Below, in pieces: positions 1-7,115 of a stretch of 19,709 bases of DNA; position 1 is the first letter of the stretch; each line of letters opens with the position of its first letter. Source of the stretch: Hyphomonadaceae bacterium UBA1001 (GTDB lineage Bacteria; Pseudomonadota; Alphaproteobacteria; Caulobacterales; Aquidulcibacteraceae); contig DBAV01000024.1 of assembly GCA_002291875.1 (NCBI GenBank), positions 586 through 20,294 on the forward strand, written 5' to 3'. The notes under the pieces are model-generated. The model did no database searches and was not told the DNA's origin. It saw only the letters and a program-made list of their open reading frames with translations. The position numbers and the translations under genes are program-made.

Positions 1-179
1 GCCTTGACGCTCTCGACGACGGCCATCTGGGCGCCCTGGGTGACGCTGGCGCCGACCTTCGGCAGCTCGACAAAGACCACATCGCCCAACTGTGCGACCG
101 CATAGGCGGTGATGCCGGTGACCGCGAGGTCGCCTTCGATGCGCACCCACTCATGGTCCTTGGTGAAATAGGTCGTCAT
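1..179 (-). CDS. gcvH: Glycine cleavage system H protein (3' part beyond the window)
   Basis: This is the lipoyl carrier protein of the glycine cleavage complex. It shuttles the aminomethyl group between GcvP, GcvT and the lipoamide dehydrogenase in the cytoplasm. Only the first 59 codons and two bases are present. They begin MTTYFTKDHEWVRIEG and include the family block LGDVVFVELPKVG. They run into the lipoylation motif ESVKA, whose acceptor lysine is Lys59, at the window edge. The ATG lies three bases after the gcvT stop, so the two genes are surely co-transcribed. A GGGGA stretch in the end of gcvT is the likely ribosome-binding site. The gcvP genes would be expected beyond position 1, but that is inference. 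Confidence 0.95.
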   Translation of the reverse strand, partial: MTTYFTKDHEWVRIEGDLAVTGITAYAVAQLGDVVFVELPKVGASVTQGAQMAVVESVK

Positions 180-182
180 GGT

Positions 183-1331
183 TCATCCCCGGAAAAAGTT
201 GGCTGGAACGAAAGGCAAGGCGGCGATGCGGGCCGGCAGGGCCTGGCCGCGGACCATCAGCGACACGGGTGTGCCGGTTTCGGCAAAGGCGGTCTCGACA
301 TAGCCCATCGACACCGGTCCCCCGACCGTCGGCCCGAATCCGCCGGAGGTCACGCGCCCGATGACGCGCCCCTCGGCCATGATCTCGGTGCCCTCGCGCG
401 CTGGGGCCCGGCCTTCGGGGCGCAGGCCGACCCGGCGCCGCACGGGGCCCTCGGCCAGTTCGCGCTGGATGCGGGCCGCGCCCGGAAAGCCGCCCTCGAG
501 GCGGCGGCGCTTCTGGATCGACCAGGCAAGGCCCGCCTCGACGGGCGAGGTCGTGGTGTCGATGTCATTGCCATAAAGGCACAGGCCCGACTCGAGGCGC
601 AGAGAGTCGCGCGCGCCCAGCCCGATCGGCCGGATTTCCGGCTCTCGCAGCAGCAGATCGGCCAAAGCCGGCGCGTCGGCATTCTTGACCGAGATCTCGA
701 CCCCGTCCTCGCCGGTGTATCCGGTGCGCGAGACATGGCACCAGATGCCCGCCACGGGCAGATCCAGCGAGCGCATGAATTTCAGGCCGGCAATGTCGGG
801 CGCGTGGCGGGCCACGGCCTCAACGGCCCTCGGACCCTGAACCGCGATCAGCCCCAGCTCGTCCGCGCGGCGCAGCGTGACAACGGCCGGCAGATTCGCC
901 TCGATCGTCGCCAGGTCCTGTGCCTTGCGTGAGGCGTTCACCACCAGATAAAGCCAGTGCTGGTGGCCCGGAAGGCCAAGCCGCGTGACCATCAGGTCAT
1001 CGAGAATCCCGCCCGTGTCGTCGAGCAGTTGGGTGTATCGCTGCTGGCCGGGCGAAAGGCCAAGAATGTCCGCCGGAACCAGGCGCTCAAGCGCACGCGC
1101 GGCGGTTTCGAACGCGCCGTCTTCGGTAATCAGGAAGGCCTGCCCCATGTGGCCGACATCGAACAGGCCCGCATGCTCGCGCGTCCAGGCGTGTTCGGCC
1201 AGCACCCCCGTCGGATACTGGACCGGCATGTCATGCCCGGCGAACGCGACCATGCGTGCGCCCGATGCGATGTGGAGCGCGTGCAGCGCGGTGCGCAGGA
1301 GCGGCAGCGGAGAACTGGCGGGCTGGTCCAA
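183..1331 (-). CDS. gcvT: Glycine cleavage system T protein (aminomethyltransferase)
   Basis: GcvT transfers the methylene group from the aminomethyl-lipoyl H protein to tetrahydrofolate, releasing ammonia. Family blocks in order: FAGHDMPVQYP (residues 29-40), the folate-site region GGILDDLMVTR (107-117), SRTGYTGEDG (201-210), GARDSLRLESGLCLYGND (239-256), and the C-terminal barrel ending at residue 382. The reading frame stays open upstream through the riboswitch to 1439, so the longer start cannot be right. No in-frame ATG lies between the riboswitch and the conserved N-terminus. I therefore chose a TTG at 1331, which gives 382 residues, close to the usual 360-380. No clear Shine-Dalgarno sequence precedes it, so the exact start is uncertain. 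It is the first gene of a gcvT-gcvH operon. Confidence 0.93.
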   Translation of the reverse strand: MDQPASSPLPLLRTALHALHIASGARMVAFAGHDMPVQYPTGVLAEHAWTREHAGLFDVGHMGQAFLITEDGAFETAARALERLVPADILGLSPGQQRYTQLLDDTGGILDDLMVTRLGLPGHQHWLYLVVNASRKAQDLATIEANLPAVVTLRRADELGLIAVQGPRAVEAVARHAPDIAGLKFMRSLDLPVAGIWCHVSRTGYTGEDGVEISVKNADAPALADLLLREPEIRPIGLGARDSLRLESGLCLYGNDIDTTTSPVEAGLAWSIQKRRRLEGGFPGAARIQRELAEGPVRRRVGLRPEGRAPAREGTEIMAEGRVIGRVTSGGFGPTVGGPVSMGYVETAFAETGTPVSLMVRGQALPARIAALPFVPANFFRG

Positions 1332-1384
1332 GATACAACCACGAGCGGGTGCGCGCCGGGGCCGCAGGACCCTGGACGGCTGCC

Positions 1385-1580
1385 CCCGCTGTATGGTGAC
1401 CTGAGAGATTCGTGCGGCGTGGTCATGCGACCGCGGCACTTACTCCTTCGGTGCGAACGGCTTGGACCCCGTCCGGCTTTCCAGCGTTGCGCTTCTCCCC
1501 CGCGGTCCTCTTCGCCTGAGAGTTTCCGGGGCGGTTGCTCCTTCGGCCTCCGGCCTTCGCCGGACGTCTCCCGCGGGGGG
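1385..1580 (-). ncRNA. Tandem glycine riboswitch in the gcvT leader
   Basis: Read on the minus strand, two aptamers lie head to tail. Aptamer 1 (about 1580-1497) has the core GCCGAAGGAGCAA (around 1546-1534) and CTCTCAGG (1522-1515). It is closed by a 9-bp P1 helix between 1571-1579 and 1497-1505 (CCCCCGCGG with CCGCGGGGG). Aptamer 2 (about 1496-1387) has GCTGGAAAGCC, the core CACCGAAGGAGTAA (around 1453-1440) and CTCTCAGG (1407-1400). Its closing pair is CGCTG (1486-1482) with CAGCG (1391-1387). These are the conserved elements of tandem glycine riboswitches, which usually turn on glycine-cleavage genes when glycine is abundant. The position directly before gcvT-gcvH fits exactly. No U-tract terminator follows, so control may be at translation initiation. 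Confidence 0.95.
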
Positions 1581-1592
1581 CGCGATCAGCCC

Positions 1593-1621
1593 GACATGCG
1601 CCGCACCCCCCGCCCCGTCAA
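1593..1621 (-). promoter_or_regulatory. Candidate promoter of the glycine riboswitch-gcvTH transcript
   Basis: On the minus strand TTGACG (1621-1616) is followed 17 nt later by CATGTC (1598-1593). The -35 element matches five of six consensus bases. The -10 element is poor, matching about two of six. The predicted transcription start near 1586 falls just upstream of the first riboswitch helix at 1580, which is the main argument for it. Confidence 0.45.
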
Positions 1622-1652
1622 GTGCCGCCCGCGTGATGCGCACAGACCCCCT

Positions 1653-1681
1653 TTGACGCACATCGAAAGCGCGGCGGAGAC
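1653..1681 (+). promoter_or_regulatory. Possible promoter for the WecG-family gene
   Basis: TTGACG at 1653-1658 matches the -35 consensus in five of six positions. The sequence 17 nt further on (GGAGAC, 1676-1681) is a weak -10 element. It lies 25 nt before the proposed start codon, in the divergent spacer between gcvT and this gene. The call rests on the -35 element and location only. Confidence 0.28.
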
Positions 1682-1706
1682 GGGCGCGCGGAAACCGAAC
1701 GGCAAC

Positions 1707-2468
1707 ATGATCGTGCGACAGAGCCTCATGGCCCGCACGCGCTTTCTCTCGGTGGATTTCGACACGGACACGCCGCAGGCCGCACTGGCGGCCCTCGTGG
1801 CGCAAGCCGATGCCCGTGCGCCGTTCGCCTATGTCACCAATCCCAATGTCGACGTGCTGGTGCGGCTGCACAACGAACCCGTCCTGATGGCGCTGCATGC
1901 AGACGCCTGGCGGACGTTCAACGACTCGCGCGTGCTGGAACTGCTGGCGGGCCTGTCCGGCGTGCGGCTGCCGGCGATTCCCGGATCGGACCTGACCGAG
2001 GCGCTGTTCCGTGAGGTCATCCGGCCGGACGAGACGGTGGTCATGGTCGGGGGCGATGCTGCGCTGGCAGGGGCGCTGTCGGCGCGTTATGGCCTGCATG
2101 ACCTGCGCTGGCACGCCCCGCCCATGGGCCTGCGCCACAACGAGGATGCCATCGCGGCCGCTGCGGCCTTCGTGGCCGCAAACCCGGCGCGCTTCGTGTT
2201 CCTGGCGGTGGGGACGCCGCAGCAGGAAATGGTGGCCCGCGCCATCCGGGCCCGCGGCGATGCCGTAGGTGTGGGGCTGTGCATCGGCGCGGCGCTGGAT
2301 TTCCTGATCGGACGCCAGGTCCGCGCGCCGCGCCTGCTGCAACGCGCGCGCCTGGAATGGGCATGGCGGCTGGCCCGGGACCCGGTCCGCCTGACGCGCC
2401 GCTATCTGGTCGAGGGGCCAAGGATCTTTGCGCTCTGGTGGCAGTGGCGCACCGCGCGGACGGGCTGA
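1707..2468 (+). CDS. WecG/TagA/CpsF-family glycosyltransferase (GT26)
   Basis: This family transfers an N-acetylhexosamine-type sugar (for example ManNAc or ManNAcA) from a UDP donor to a lipid-linked acceptor during polysaccharide synthesis, at the cytoplasmic membrane face. The 253-residue protein has the expected length and order of blocks. VTNPNVDVLV (43-52) sits where the family has its Thr-Asn-Ala-Glu-like motif. FNDSRVLELL (71-80) contains the likely catalytic Asp73, and IPGSDL (91-96) follows. VVMVGG (111-116) and FLAVGTPQQE (165-174) come next. The hallmark C-terminal run, CIGAALDFLIGR to RAPRLLQRARLEWAWRLARDP (192-226), ends in a basic, aromatic tail. A second ATG at 1728 is an alternative start; neither has a convincing ribosome-binding site. 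No polysaccharide cluster surrounds it, so its sugar and acceptor are unknown. Confidence 0.85.
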   Translation: MIVRQSLMARTRFLSVDFDTDTPQAALAALVAQADARAPFAYVTNPNVDVLVRLHNEPVLMALHADAWRTFNDSRVLELLAGLSGVRLPAIPGSDLTEALFREVIRPDETVVMVGGDAALAGALSARYGLHDLRWHAPPMGLRHNEDAIAAAAAFVAANPARFVFLAVGTPQQEMVARAIRARGDAVGVGLCIGAALDFLIGRQVRAPRLLQRARLEWAWRLARDPVRLTRRYLVEGPRIFALWWQWRTARTG

Positions 2469-2550
2469 AAGCCACACGGACATCGTGGACATTGCCGGGC
2501 GCGTGCCGTGGTGGCAGACTGCGGGCGGTCCAGGACTGCGGAGATCGGGC

Positions 2551-3546
2551 ATGGCTGAGGCCAGCGCTTTGCATGCGGCGGCGACCGTCGACGGTGCGCC
2601 ATCACCGCACGCCCATGCCTCGCAATGCCAGAACTGTGGTCATTCGCTGACGGGCGCCTATTGTTCATCGTGCGGGCAGGCTTCGCACGTGCATCGTTCC
2701 CTGGGCCATTTCCTCGAGGAGTTGCTGCACGGCGTGGTGCATTTCGACTCGAAGGCCTGGCGCACCTTGCCACGCCTGTTCGTGCGGCCGGGCACGATGA
2801 CGCGCGAATACATCATGGGACGGCGGGCGCATCATGTCTCACCGCTCGCCATCTTCCTGTTCACGGTCTTTGCCACGTTTCTGGTGTTTGCGGTGCTGCC
2901 GCCACTTCAGGTCCAGACCGGCACGGACCGTGGTCCAAGGGTGGAACTCGAGGTGCAGGCGGACGGTGCGGGCGCCGGGGCGGACACCACCGAACGCCGT
3001 GTCGGCGAGGCGCTCGAAGCCCGGGCAGCGGCCAATGGGGGCACGGTCCCCGTGGACGAGGCGATCGGCATCGTGGTGCGCGAAACAGCCGACGAGGTCT
3101 ATTTCATCAATGATGCAATGACCAAGAAGCTGCGCGCCAAGCTGCAGAATCCGGACCTTCTGGCGTACAAGCTTCAGAACAGCGCCTACAAGTTCTCGTT
3201 TCTGCTTGTTCCGTTGTCACTGCCTTTCCTGTGGGTGATGTTCGCGTGGAAACGCGGGGTGACCCTCTACGATCACGCCGTGTTCGCGCTGTATTCGATT
3301 TCGCTGGTGACGATGGTGTTCGTGGCGGTGATGCTGCTGGGGCGCATCGGTCACGTCGTGGCGGACTGGGTGGCGCTTGGCCTTGTGGCGGCCATTCCCG
3401 TGCACATGTTCTTCCACCTCAAGGGCACCTATGCCCTCGGGTGGTTCTCGGCCTCGTGGCGCGCCTTCGTGCTGGTGACGATGGTGGTGTGGTTCGTCGC
3501 GGCCCTGTTCATCACGGCCATCTTCATGATGGGCGTTCTGGGCTGA
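2551..3546 (+). CDS. DUF3667 family zinc-ribbon membrane protein
   Basis: The 331-residue protein has no established function. A soluble N-terminus carries a four-cysteine zinc ribbon, CQNC (26-29) and CSSC (38-41). It is followed by the family block HRSLGHFLEELLHGVVHFDSKAWRT with LFVRPGTMTREYIMGRR (to about residue 92). The first membrane span is at about 97-117. A roughly 90-residue acidic extra-membrane segment follows, then spans near 214-233, 243-263, 270-290 and 304-330. The start at 2551 is chosen because GGAG at 2540-2543 sits seven bases upstream and the zinc ribbon then lies near the N-terminus. The gene follows the glycosyltransferase by 82 nt on the same strand, so co-transcription is possible. 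The family assignment is confident; any role is not. Confidence 0.85.
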   Translation: MAEASALHAAATVDGAPSPHAHASQCQNCGHSLTGAYCSSCGQASHVHRSLGHFLEELLHGVVHFDSKAWRTLPRLFVRPGTMTREYIMGRRAHHVSPLAIFLFTVFATFLVFAVLPPLQVQTGTDRGPRVELEVQADGAGAGADTTERRVGEALEARAAANGGTVPVDEAIGIVVRETADEVYFINDAMTKKLRAKLQNPDLLAYKLQNSAYKFSFLLVPLSLPFLWVMFAWKRGVTLYDHAVFALYSISLVTMVFVAVMLLGRIGHVVADWVALGLVAAIPVHMFFHLKGTYALGWFSASWRAFVLVTMVVWFVAALFITAIFMMGVLG

Positions 3547-3567
3547 GCGGGGTGGGCTGAGCGGGGT
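3540..3567 (+). repeat. Perfect 14-bp tandem duplication across a stop codon
   Basis: GGGCTGAGCGGGGT occurs twice without a gap (3540-3553 and 3554-3567). The first copy contains the TGA stop of the DUF3667 gene. The second lies in the spacer before the convergent DUF1838 gene. It looks like a slippage duplication. Confidence 0.9.
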
Positions 3568-3576
3568 GGTCAGCCC
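3554..3576. terminator. Possible bidirectional hairpin between convergent genes
   Basis: GGGCTGA (3554-3560) pairs with TCAGCCC (3570-3576) around a nine-base loop. It sits between the convergent ends of the DUF3667 and DUF1838 genes and overlaps the last codons of the latter. Neither strand has a U tract, so intrinsic termination would be weak. Confidence 0.3.
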
Positions 3577-4424
3577 CCCGCCTGTAGGCGCCGGATGTCC
3601 GCCAGATCGACGGGGGGTGCCTTCCACATCGGCGCTTCGGCCTCGATAAAGCTGCGCATCGGGGCAGGCAGGTCCTCGAAGCGTTCCACGCGCCACGTCA
3701 CCAGGTGCATCACCGAGGGCACGCCCCCGGCCCAGGCCGGCGCCGGGCCGAACCGTACCCACGAGAGCTGGTGCGGTTCGCTGACGGCCGGGTTGGTCGA
3801 GATGAAGAAGTCATAGTTCTCGAAGGCCTGGAACCGGGCGCCGCCGCGTGACGGAAAATCCATGTAGAGCGGGGCGGTGAAGGCCACACCATCATTGCCC
3901 AGCCGCCGCGCGGTGATGCCCTGGCGCGCCGGGATGGTCATCACGTTCGGCGCGACGCCCTGCTCGACCACGGTGGCGATGTCGTCGCCCTGCAGTCGAT
4001 ACCGGATGAACTGATAGGGGAAGGCGATGGGCGCCACGGCATTGCCGTTGAACTGGCGCAACACCTGGCCCGTGGCCGGGTCGCGGAACATGTAGATCTT
4101 GCGCGAATACTGGTGCACGTCGGGCACCGCGCGGTCGGGCCAGTGCATCCGGGCAGTGTCGAACCCCTCGACGCGCGCAATCAGCTCGCCGGACGGAAAG
4201 GCATGCAGCGTGCCTTCGGAATACCACCAGACCGGCTCGCCGGTGCCGGCACGTGCATCAATCCAGAGGTCGAACAGCGCGCGGTCGAACCCGCCACCGG
4301 GAAGGTCCCCACCGGCGGGTGTTGCGGCGCCCTGGCCCCCGCTTCCCGCCGCCGGCTGCGCGAGGGACATGGGCGCCGCCAGCAAGGCGGCTGCCGCGAG
4401 GGCGAACCGGAGGCAGGATTTCAT
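3570..4424 (-). CDS. Secreted DUF1838 family protein
   Basis: This is a 284-residue protein of the uncharacterised DUF1838 family. A signal peptide is clear: MKS, a hydrophobic core FALAAAALLAAPMSLA, and a likely cut near residue 23. A low-complexity Ala/Gly/Pro linker follows, then the conserved domain. Recognisable stretches include GEPVWWYSEGTLHAFPSGE, SRKIYMFRDPATGQVLRQFNG and FENYDFFIS. The ATG at 4424 is preferred because GGAAAGG lies about 10 bases upstream and the signal peptide then starts correctly; the frame is open to 4505 without adding anything sensible. It is divergent from a TonB-dependent receptor across a 201-nt spacer, suggesting shared regulation and a shared compound. No catalytic residues can be named. 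Confidence 0.85.
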   Translation of the reverse strand: MKSCLRFALAAAALLAAPMSLAQPAAGSGGQGAATPAGGDLPGGGFDRALFDLWIDARAGTGEPVWWYSEGTLHAFPSGELIARVEGFDTARMHWPDRAVPDVHQYSRKIYMFRDPATGQVLRQFNGNAVAPIAFPYQFIRYRLQGDDIATVVEQGVAPNVMTIPARQGITARRLGNDGVAFTAPLYMDFPSRGGARFQAFENYDFFISTNPAVSEPHQLSWVRFGPAPAWAGGVPSVMHLVTWRVERFEDLPAPMRSFIEAEAPMWKAPPVDLADIRRLQAGG

Positions 4425-4457
4425 CAGGATCGACCTTTCCTTGCTGCTGCGGGCGGG

Positions 4458-4490
4458 GGCGTTCCTGCCCGATCGTGCGGCAGGAACGCC
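4458..4490. promoter_or_regulatory. Perfect 12-bp inverted repeat in a divergent spacer (candidate operator)
   Basis: GGCGTTCCTGCC (4458-4469) and GGCAGGAACGCC (4479-4490) are exact reverse complements separated by nine bases. The element lies 34-66 nt upstream of the DUF1838 start and about 135-170 nt upstream of the receptor start. A dimeric regulator site controlling one or both genes would fit. A 5'-UTR hairpin in the DUF1838 transcript is the alternative. There is no T tract on either side, so a terminator is unlikely. Confidence 0.6.
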
Positions 4491-4529
4491 ACACCCCGAA
4501 TGCAACGCCTACAGTGTCTCATTTTTGTC

Positions 4530-4557
4530 TTGCAGGCCATGCCGCCCTCCATAAAGA
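4530..4557 (+). promoter_or_regulatory. Candidate promoter of the TonB-dependent receptor gene
   Basis: TTGCAG (4530-4535) and TAAAGA (4552-4557) are separated by 16 nt, in the only AT-rich patch of the spacer (4548-4565). Predicted transcription would start near 4564, leaving a leader of about 60 nt. The match is moderate. Confidence 0.4.
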
Positions 4558-4625
4558 TATATCAACTTCGCGACATCATCGGGTGCGCGAGCGGCCAGGA
4601 CTGGCCCGGTGTGGGGAGTGAGACG

Positions 4626-7031
4626 ATGACGAGAAAGAGCCTGCTGCGCTCGGCCGCGACATTGGCCCTGATGGGAATGGCGCTGGGTTGGGCGCCGATT
4701 GCCGCAGCCCAGTCGGATCAAGCCGAAACCGGCGAGATCATCGTCACCGCCGAGCGGCGTGCAGCCGACATCCAGGACGTGCCGGTCGCCGTGTCGGCCT
4801 TCACGCCCGAGGCACTGCAGTCGCTGGGCGTGTCCGACACGCTCTCGCTCGCGCGGTTCGTGCCGTCCACCGTGGCCGAGAACAACACCGGCATCGGGTC
4901 GGCCAATGCCATCTTCATCCGCGGGTTGGGCAACACCGAGTCGATCGCCACCTTTGACCCGCCCGTCGGCACCTATGTCGATGAAATCTATGTCGCGCGT
5001 CAGAACGCCAACAATTACGCCTTCCTCGATGTCGAGCGGATCGAGGTCTTGCGCGGCCCCCAGGGCACGCTGTTCGGCCGCAACACCACGGGCGGGGCGA
5101 TCAATGTCATCCTGCGACGCCCCGGCACCGAAATGGGCGGCTTTCTGGAGCTGGGGGTGGGCAGCTTCGAGCAGAGGCTGGCCCGGGGTTCGGTGGACCT
5201 TCCGATCAATGACCGATTGCTGACCAAGCTGTCGGCCTATGGCCTGACGGACGAAGGGCATGTGGAGGGTTTGACCACCGGGGAAACCTATGGCGGACGG
5301 GATCAATGGGCGGCGCGCCTTGATCTGCGCGTGCTGCCGACCGACGCGCTGACCTGGGACCTCGCCCTCGAGCGCAGTTTCGACAGCGGGGTGAACCTTG
5401 CGAATTCGGACCTCGAAATTCGCGGAGGCGGCTTCACCCTGCCGTCCTATGTCATCACCAATTCCGCCGGCCAGCCGATCGACCGTACCGGCCAGCCCTT
5501 CACGCCGACCGGACCCACCGATCCGCGCATCCAGCGCGCGACGTCCTCGGTCCTTCCGCTGTTCCACGCCACGCGCAGCGGGGTGCGCCAGTTCGGCTGC
5601 CGCGGCGACCTTCCGTCCGCGCTGTGGGTCGACAATCTGGGCAATTGCTCGGTGTCGCGCACCGACGCCATCACCTCCAACCTCCAGTGGGACACCGACC
5701 TTTTCACCGCCAACCTGATCAGCGGCTGGCGCAGGCTGGACCAGGACTTCTCGATCGAGTTCTTCGACGGCCCGAACGGGCTGTTCGCGGGGGCACCGAC
5801 CGCCGGCCAGTTCGTCATCATGAACAATGGCGAGCACGAGCAGATGAGCCACGAACTCAAGCTGGCGGGCGAGGCGTTCGACGACCGGCTGAGCTGGGTC
5901 GCGGGGCTGTTCTGGCTCAAGGAAGAGAACGACACCCAGATCACCGACTATCTGGGCATTTCGGGCGGGCTGTTCACGTCGCGCCGCCTGCTGAACGACG
6001 CCACGACGGCCGCGATCTATGCCCAGGGTGACCTTGCGATCACCGATGCCCTGACGCTGACGCTGGGTGCCCGCTATACCGAAGAGGAAAAGACCCTCGC
6101 CTTCGTGACGCCCTTCGGCGTCAACCCGCGGACCGGCGCCACCTTCGCCTCGAATCCGAACCTGCTGACCACCGCGCGGCTGCGCGCCGTCACCTCGGTG
6201 ACCCTGCCGAACGGCAGTGTCCTGAACTTTCCCGGCGGCATTCCGACCACGCTGAACGCCGAAAAGCTGACCCCGCGGGTGGCGCTGCGCTGGGACATCA
6301 CCGACAGCCTGAACGTGTTCGCCTCGGCGACCAATGGCTTCAAGTCCGGCGGATGGAATGCGCGCGAAACCAACGCAGCGCTGGTGCTGCCCTTCGACAT
6401 CGAGGAGGTGTGGTCGTACGAGGCGGGGGTGCGGTCGCAATGGCTCGACCGGCGCCTCACGCTGAACGCGACGGCCTATTTCTCGGACACCCAGGGCCTT
6501 CAGACCCCGTCCGCCGTGACCAATCCCACCACCGGCGCGCCGGCCTTCCTGACCCAGAACTCGGGCGACCTCGAGGTGCGCGGGCTGGAAGTCGAGACCT
6601 CGGCGCGGCCGACCGACTGGCTGGACCTGTTCGCGAACGTGGCGCTGATGGATGCCCAGTACACCCGCGCGGGCGATCCTGCGGGGCGCATCGACATTGG
6701 CGACCAGCCGATCCGCACGCCGGACCTGCAGACCAATTTTGGCGCGCGCACGCGGTTCGAGTTCGAGAACTTCGGCACCGTGCGGGCCGATGCCACCGGC
6801 GCCTACATCTCGGAGTACTGGGTGTCGACCAACAACGAGCAGCCTGTGGCATTGACCGGGGATTATTGGACCACCCAGCTGGGTCTGTCCTATGCTCCGA
6901 CCGAGAATGACTGGGAGCTGAGACTGGACTGCTCGAACTGCACCGACACCGAGGCGGTGGCGACGTGGCTGTTCTATACCTATGCCATTCCGCCGCGTCG
7001 CGTCACGCTGCGGTTCCGCACCGAATTCTGA
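4626..7031 (+). CDS. TonB-dependent outer-membrane receptor
   Basis: The 801-residue protein is an outer-membrane beta-barrel for TonB-energised uptake. A signal peptide ends near residue 29 (after IAAAQ). It is followed by the TonB-box-like GEIIVTAERR and the plug DVPVAVSAFTPEAL. The plug continues with IFIRGLGN and VERIEVLRGPQGTLFGRNTTGGAINV. The barrel contains the usual receptor repeats, such as FASATNGFKSGGWN, and ends in FRTEF with the expected terminal phenylalanine. GGGGAG at 4613-4618 lies seven bases before the ATG and fixes the start, although the frame is open further upstream. Four cysteines stand out: Cys325/Cys341, probably in an extracellular loop, and Cys769/Cys772 (DCSNCTD) near the C-terminus. 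The substrate cannot be inferred from sequence. No siderophore or vitamin genes are adjacent. Confidence 0.95.
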   Translation: MTRKSLLRSAATLALMGMALGWAPIAAAQSDQAETGEIIVTAERRAADIQDVPVAVSAFTPEALQSLGVSDTLSLARFVPSTVAENNTGIGSANAIFIRGLGNTESIATFDPPVGTYVDEIYVARQNANNYAFLDVERIEVLRGPQGTLFGRNTTGGAINVILRRPGTEMGGFLELGVGSFEQRLARGSVDLPINDRLLTKLSAYGLTDEGHVEGLTTGETYGGRDQWAARLDLRVLPTDALTWDLALERSFDSGVNLANSDLEIRGGGFTLPSYVITNSAGQPIDRTGQPFTPTGPTDPRIQRATSSVLPLFHATRSGVRQFGCRGDLPSALWVDNLGNCSVSRTDAITSNLQWDTDLFTANLISGWRRLDQDFSIEFFDGPNGLFAGAPTAGQFVIMNNGEHEQMSHELKLAGEAFDDRLSWVAGLFWLKEENDTQITDYLGISGGLFTSRRLLNDATTAAIYAQGDLAITDALTLTLGARYTEEEKTLAFVTPFGVNPRTGATFASNPNLLTTARLRAVTSVTLPNGSVLNFPGGIPTTLNAEKLTPRVALRWDITDSLNVFASATNGFKSGGWNARETNAALVLPFDIEEVWSYEAGVRSQWLDRRLTLNATAYFSDTQGLQTPSAVTNPTTGAPAFLTQNSGDLEVRGLEVETSARPTDWLDLFANVALMDAQYTRAGDPAGRIDIGDQPIRTPDLQTNFGARTRFEFENFGTVRADATGAYISEYWVSTNNEQPVALTGDYWTTQLGLSYAPTENDWELRLDCSNCTDTEAVATWLFYTYAIPPRRVTLRFRTEF

Positions 7032-7115
7032 GCCTGAAGCCGCCCCCGGCCCGGTCGTCCCTGGCGGCGTCCGGGCCACTGGTCGCGGCGTGGCCGGCGC
7101 GGTAGGGAAGCGCGC

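Noticed and set aside
957..1706. An N-terminal extension of the WecG-family frame back to 957
   Set aside because: It is antisense to gcvT and the riboswitch and shows no family similarity; the conserved domain begins after 1707.
7044..7078. GGCCCGG/CCGGGCC inverted repeat after the receptor gene as a terminator
   Set aside because: The stem is only seven base pairs with a 16-base loop and no T tract follows.
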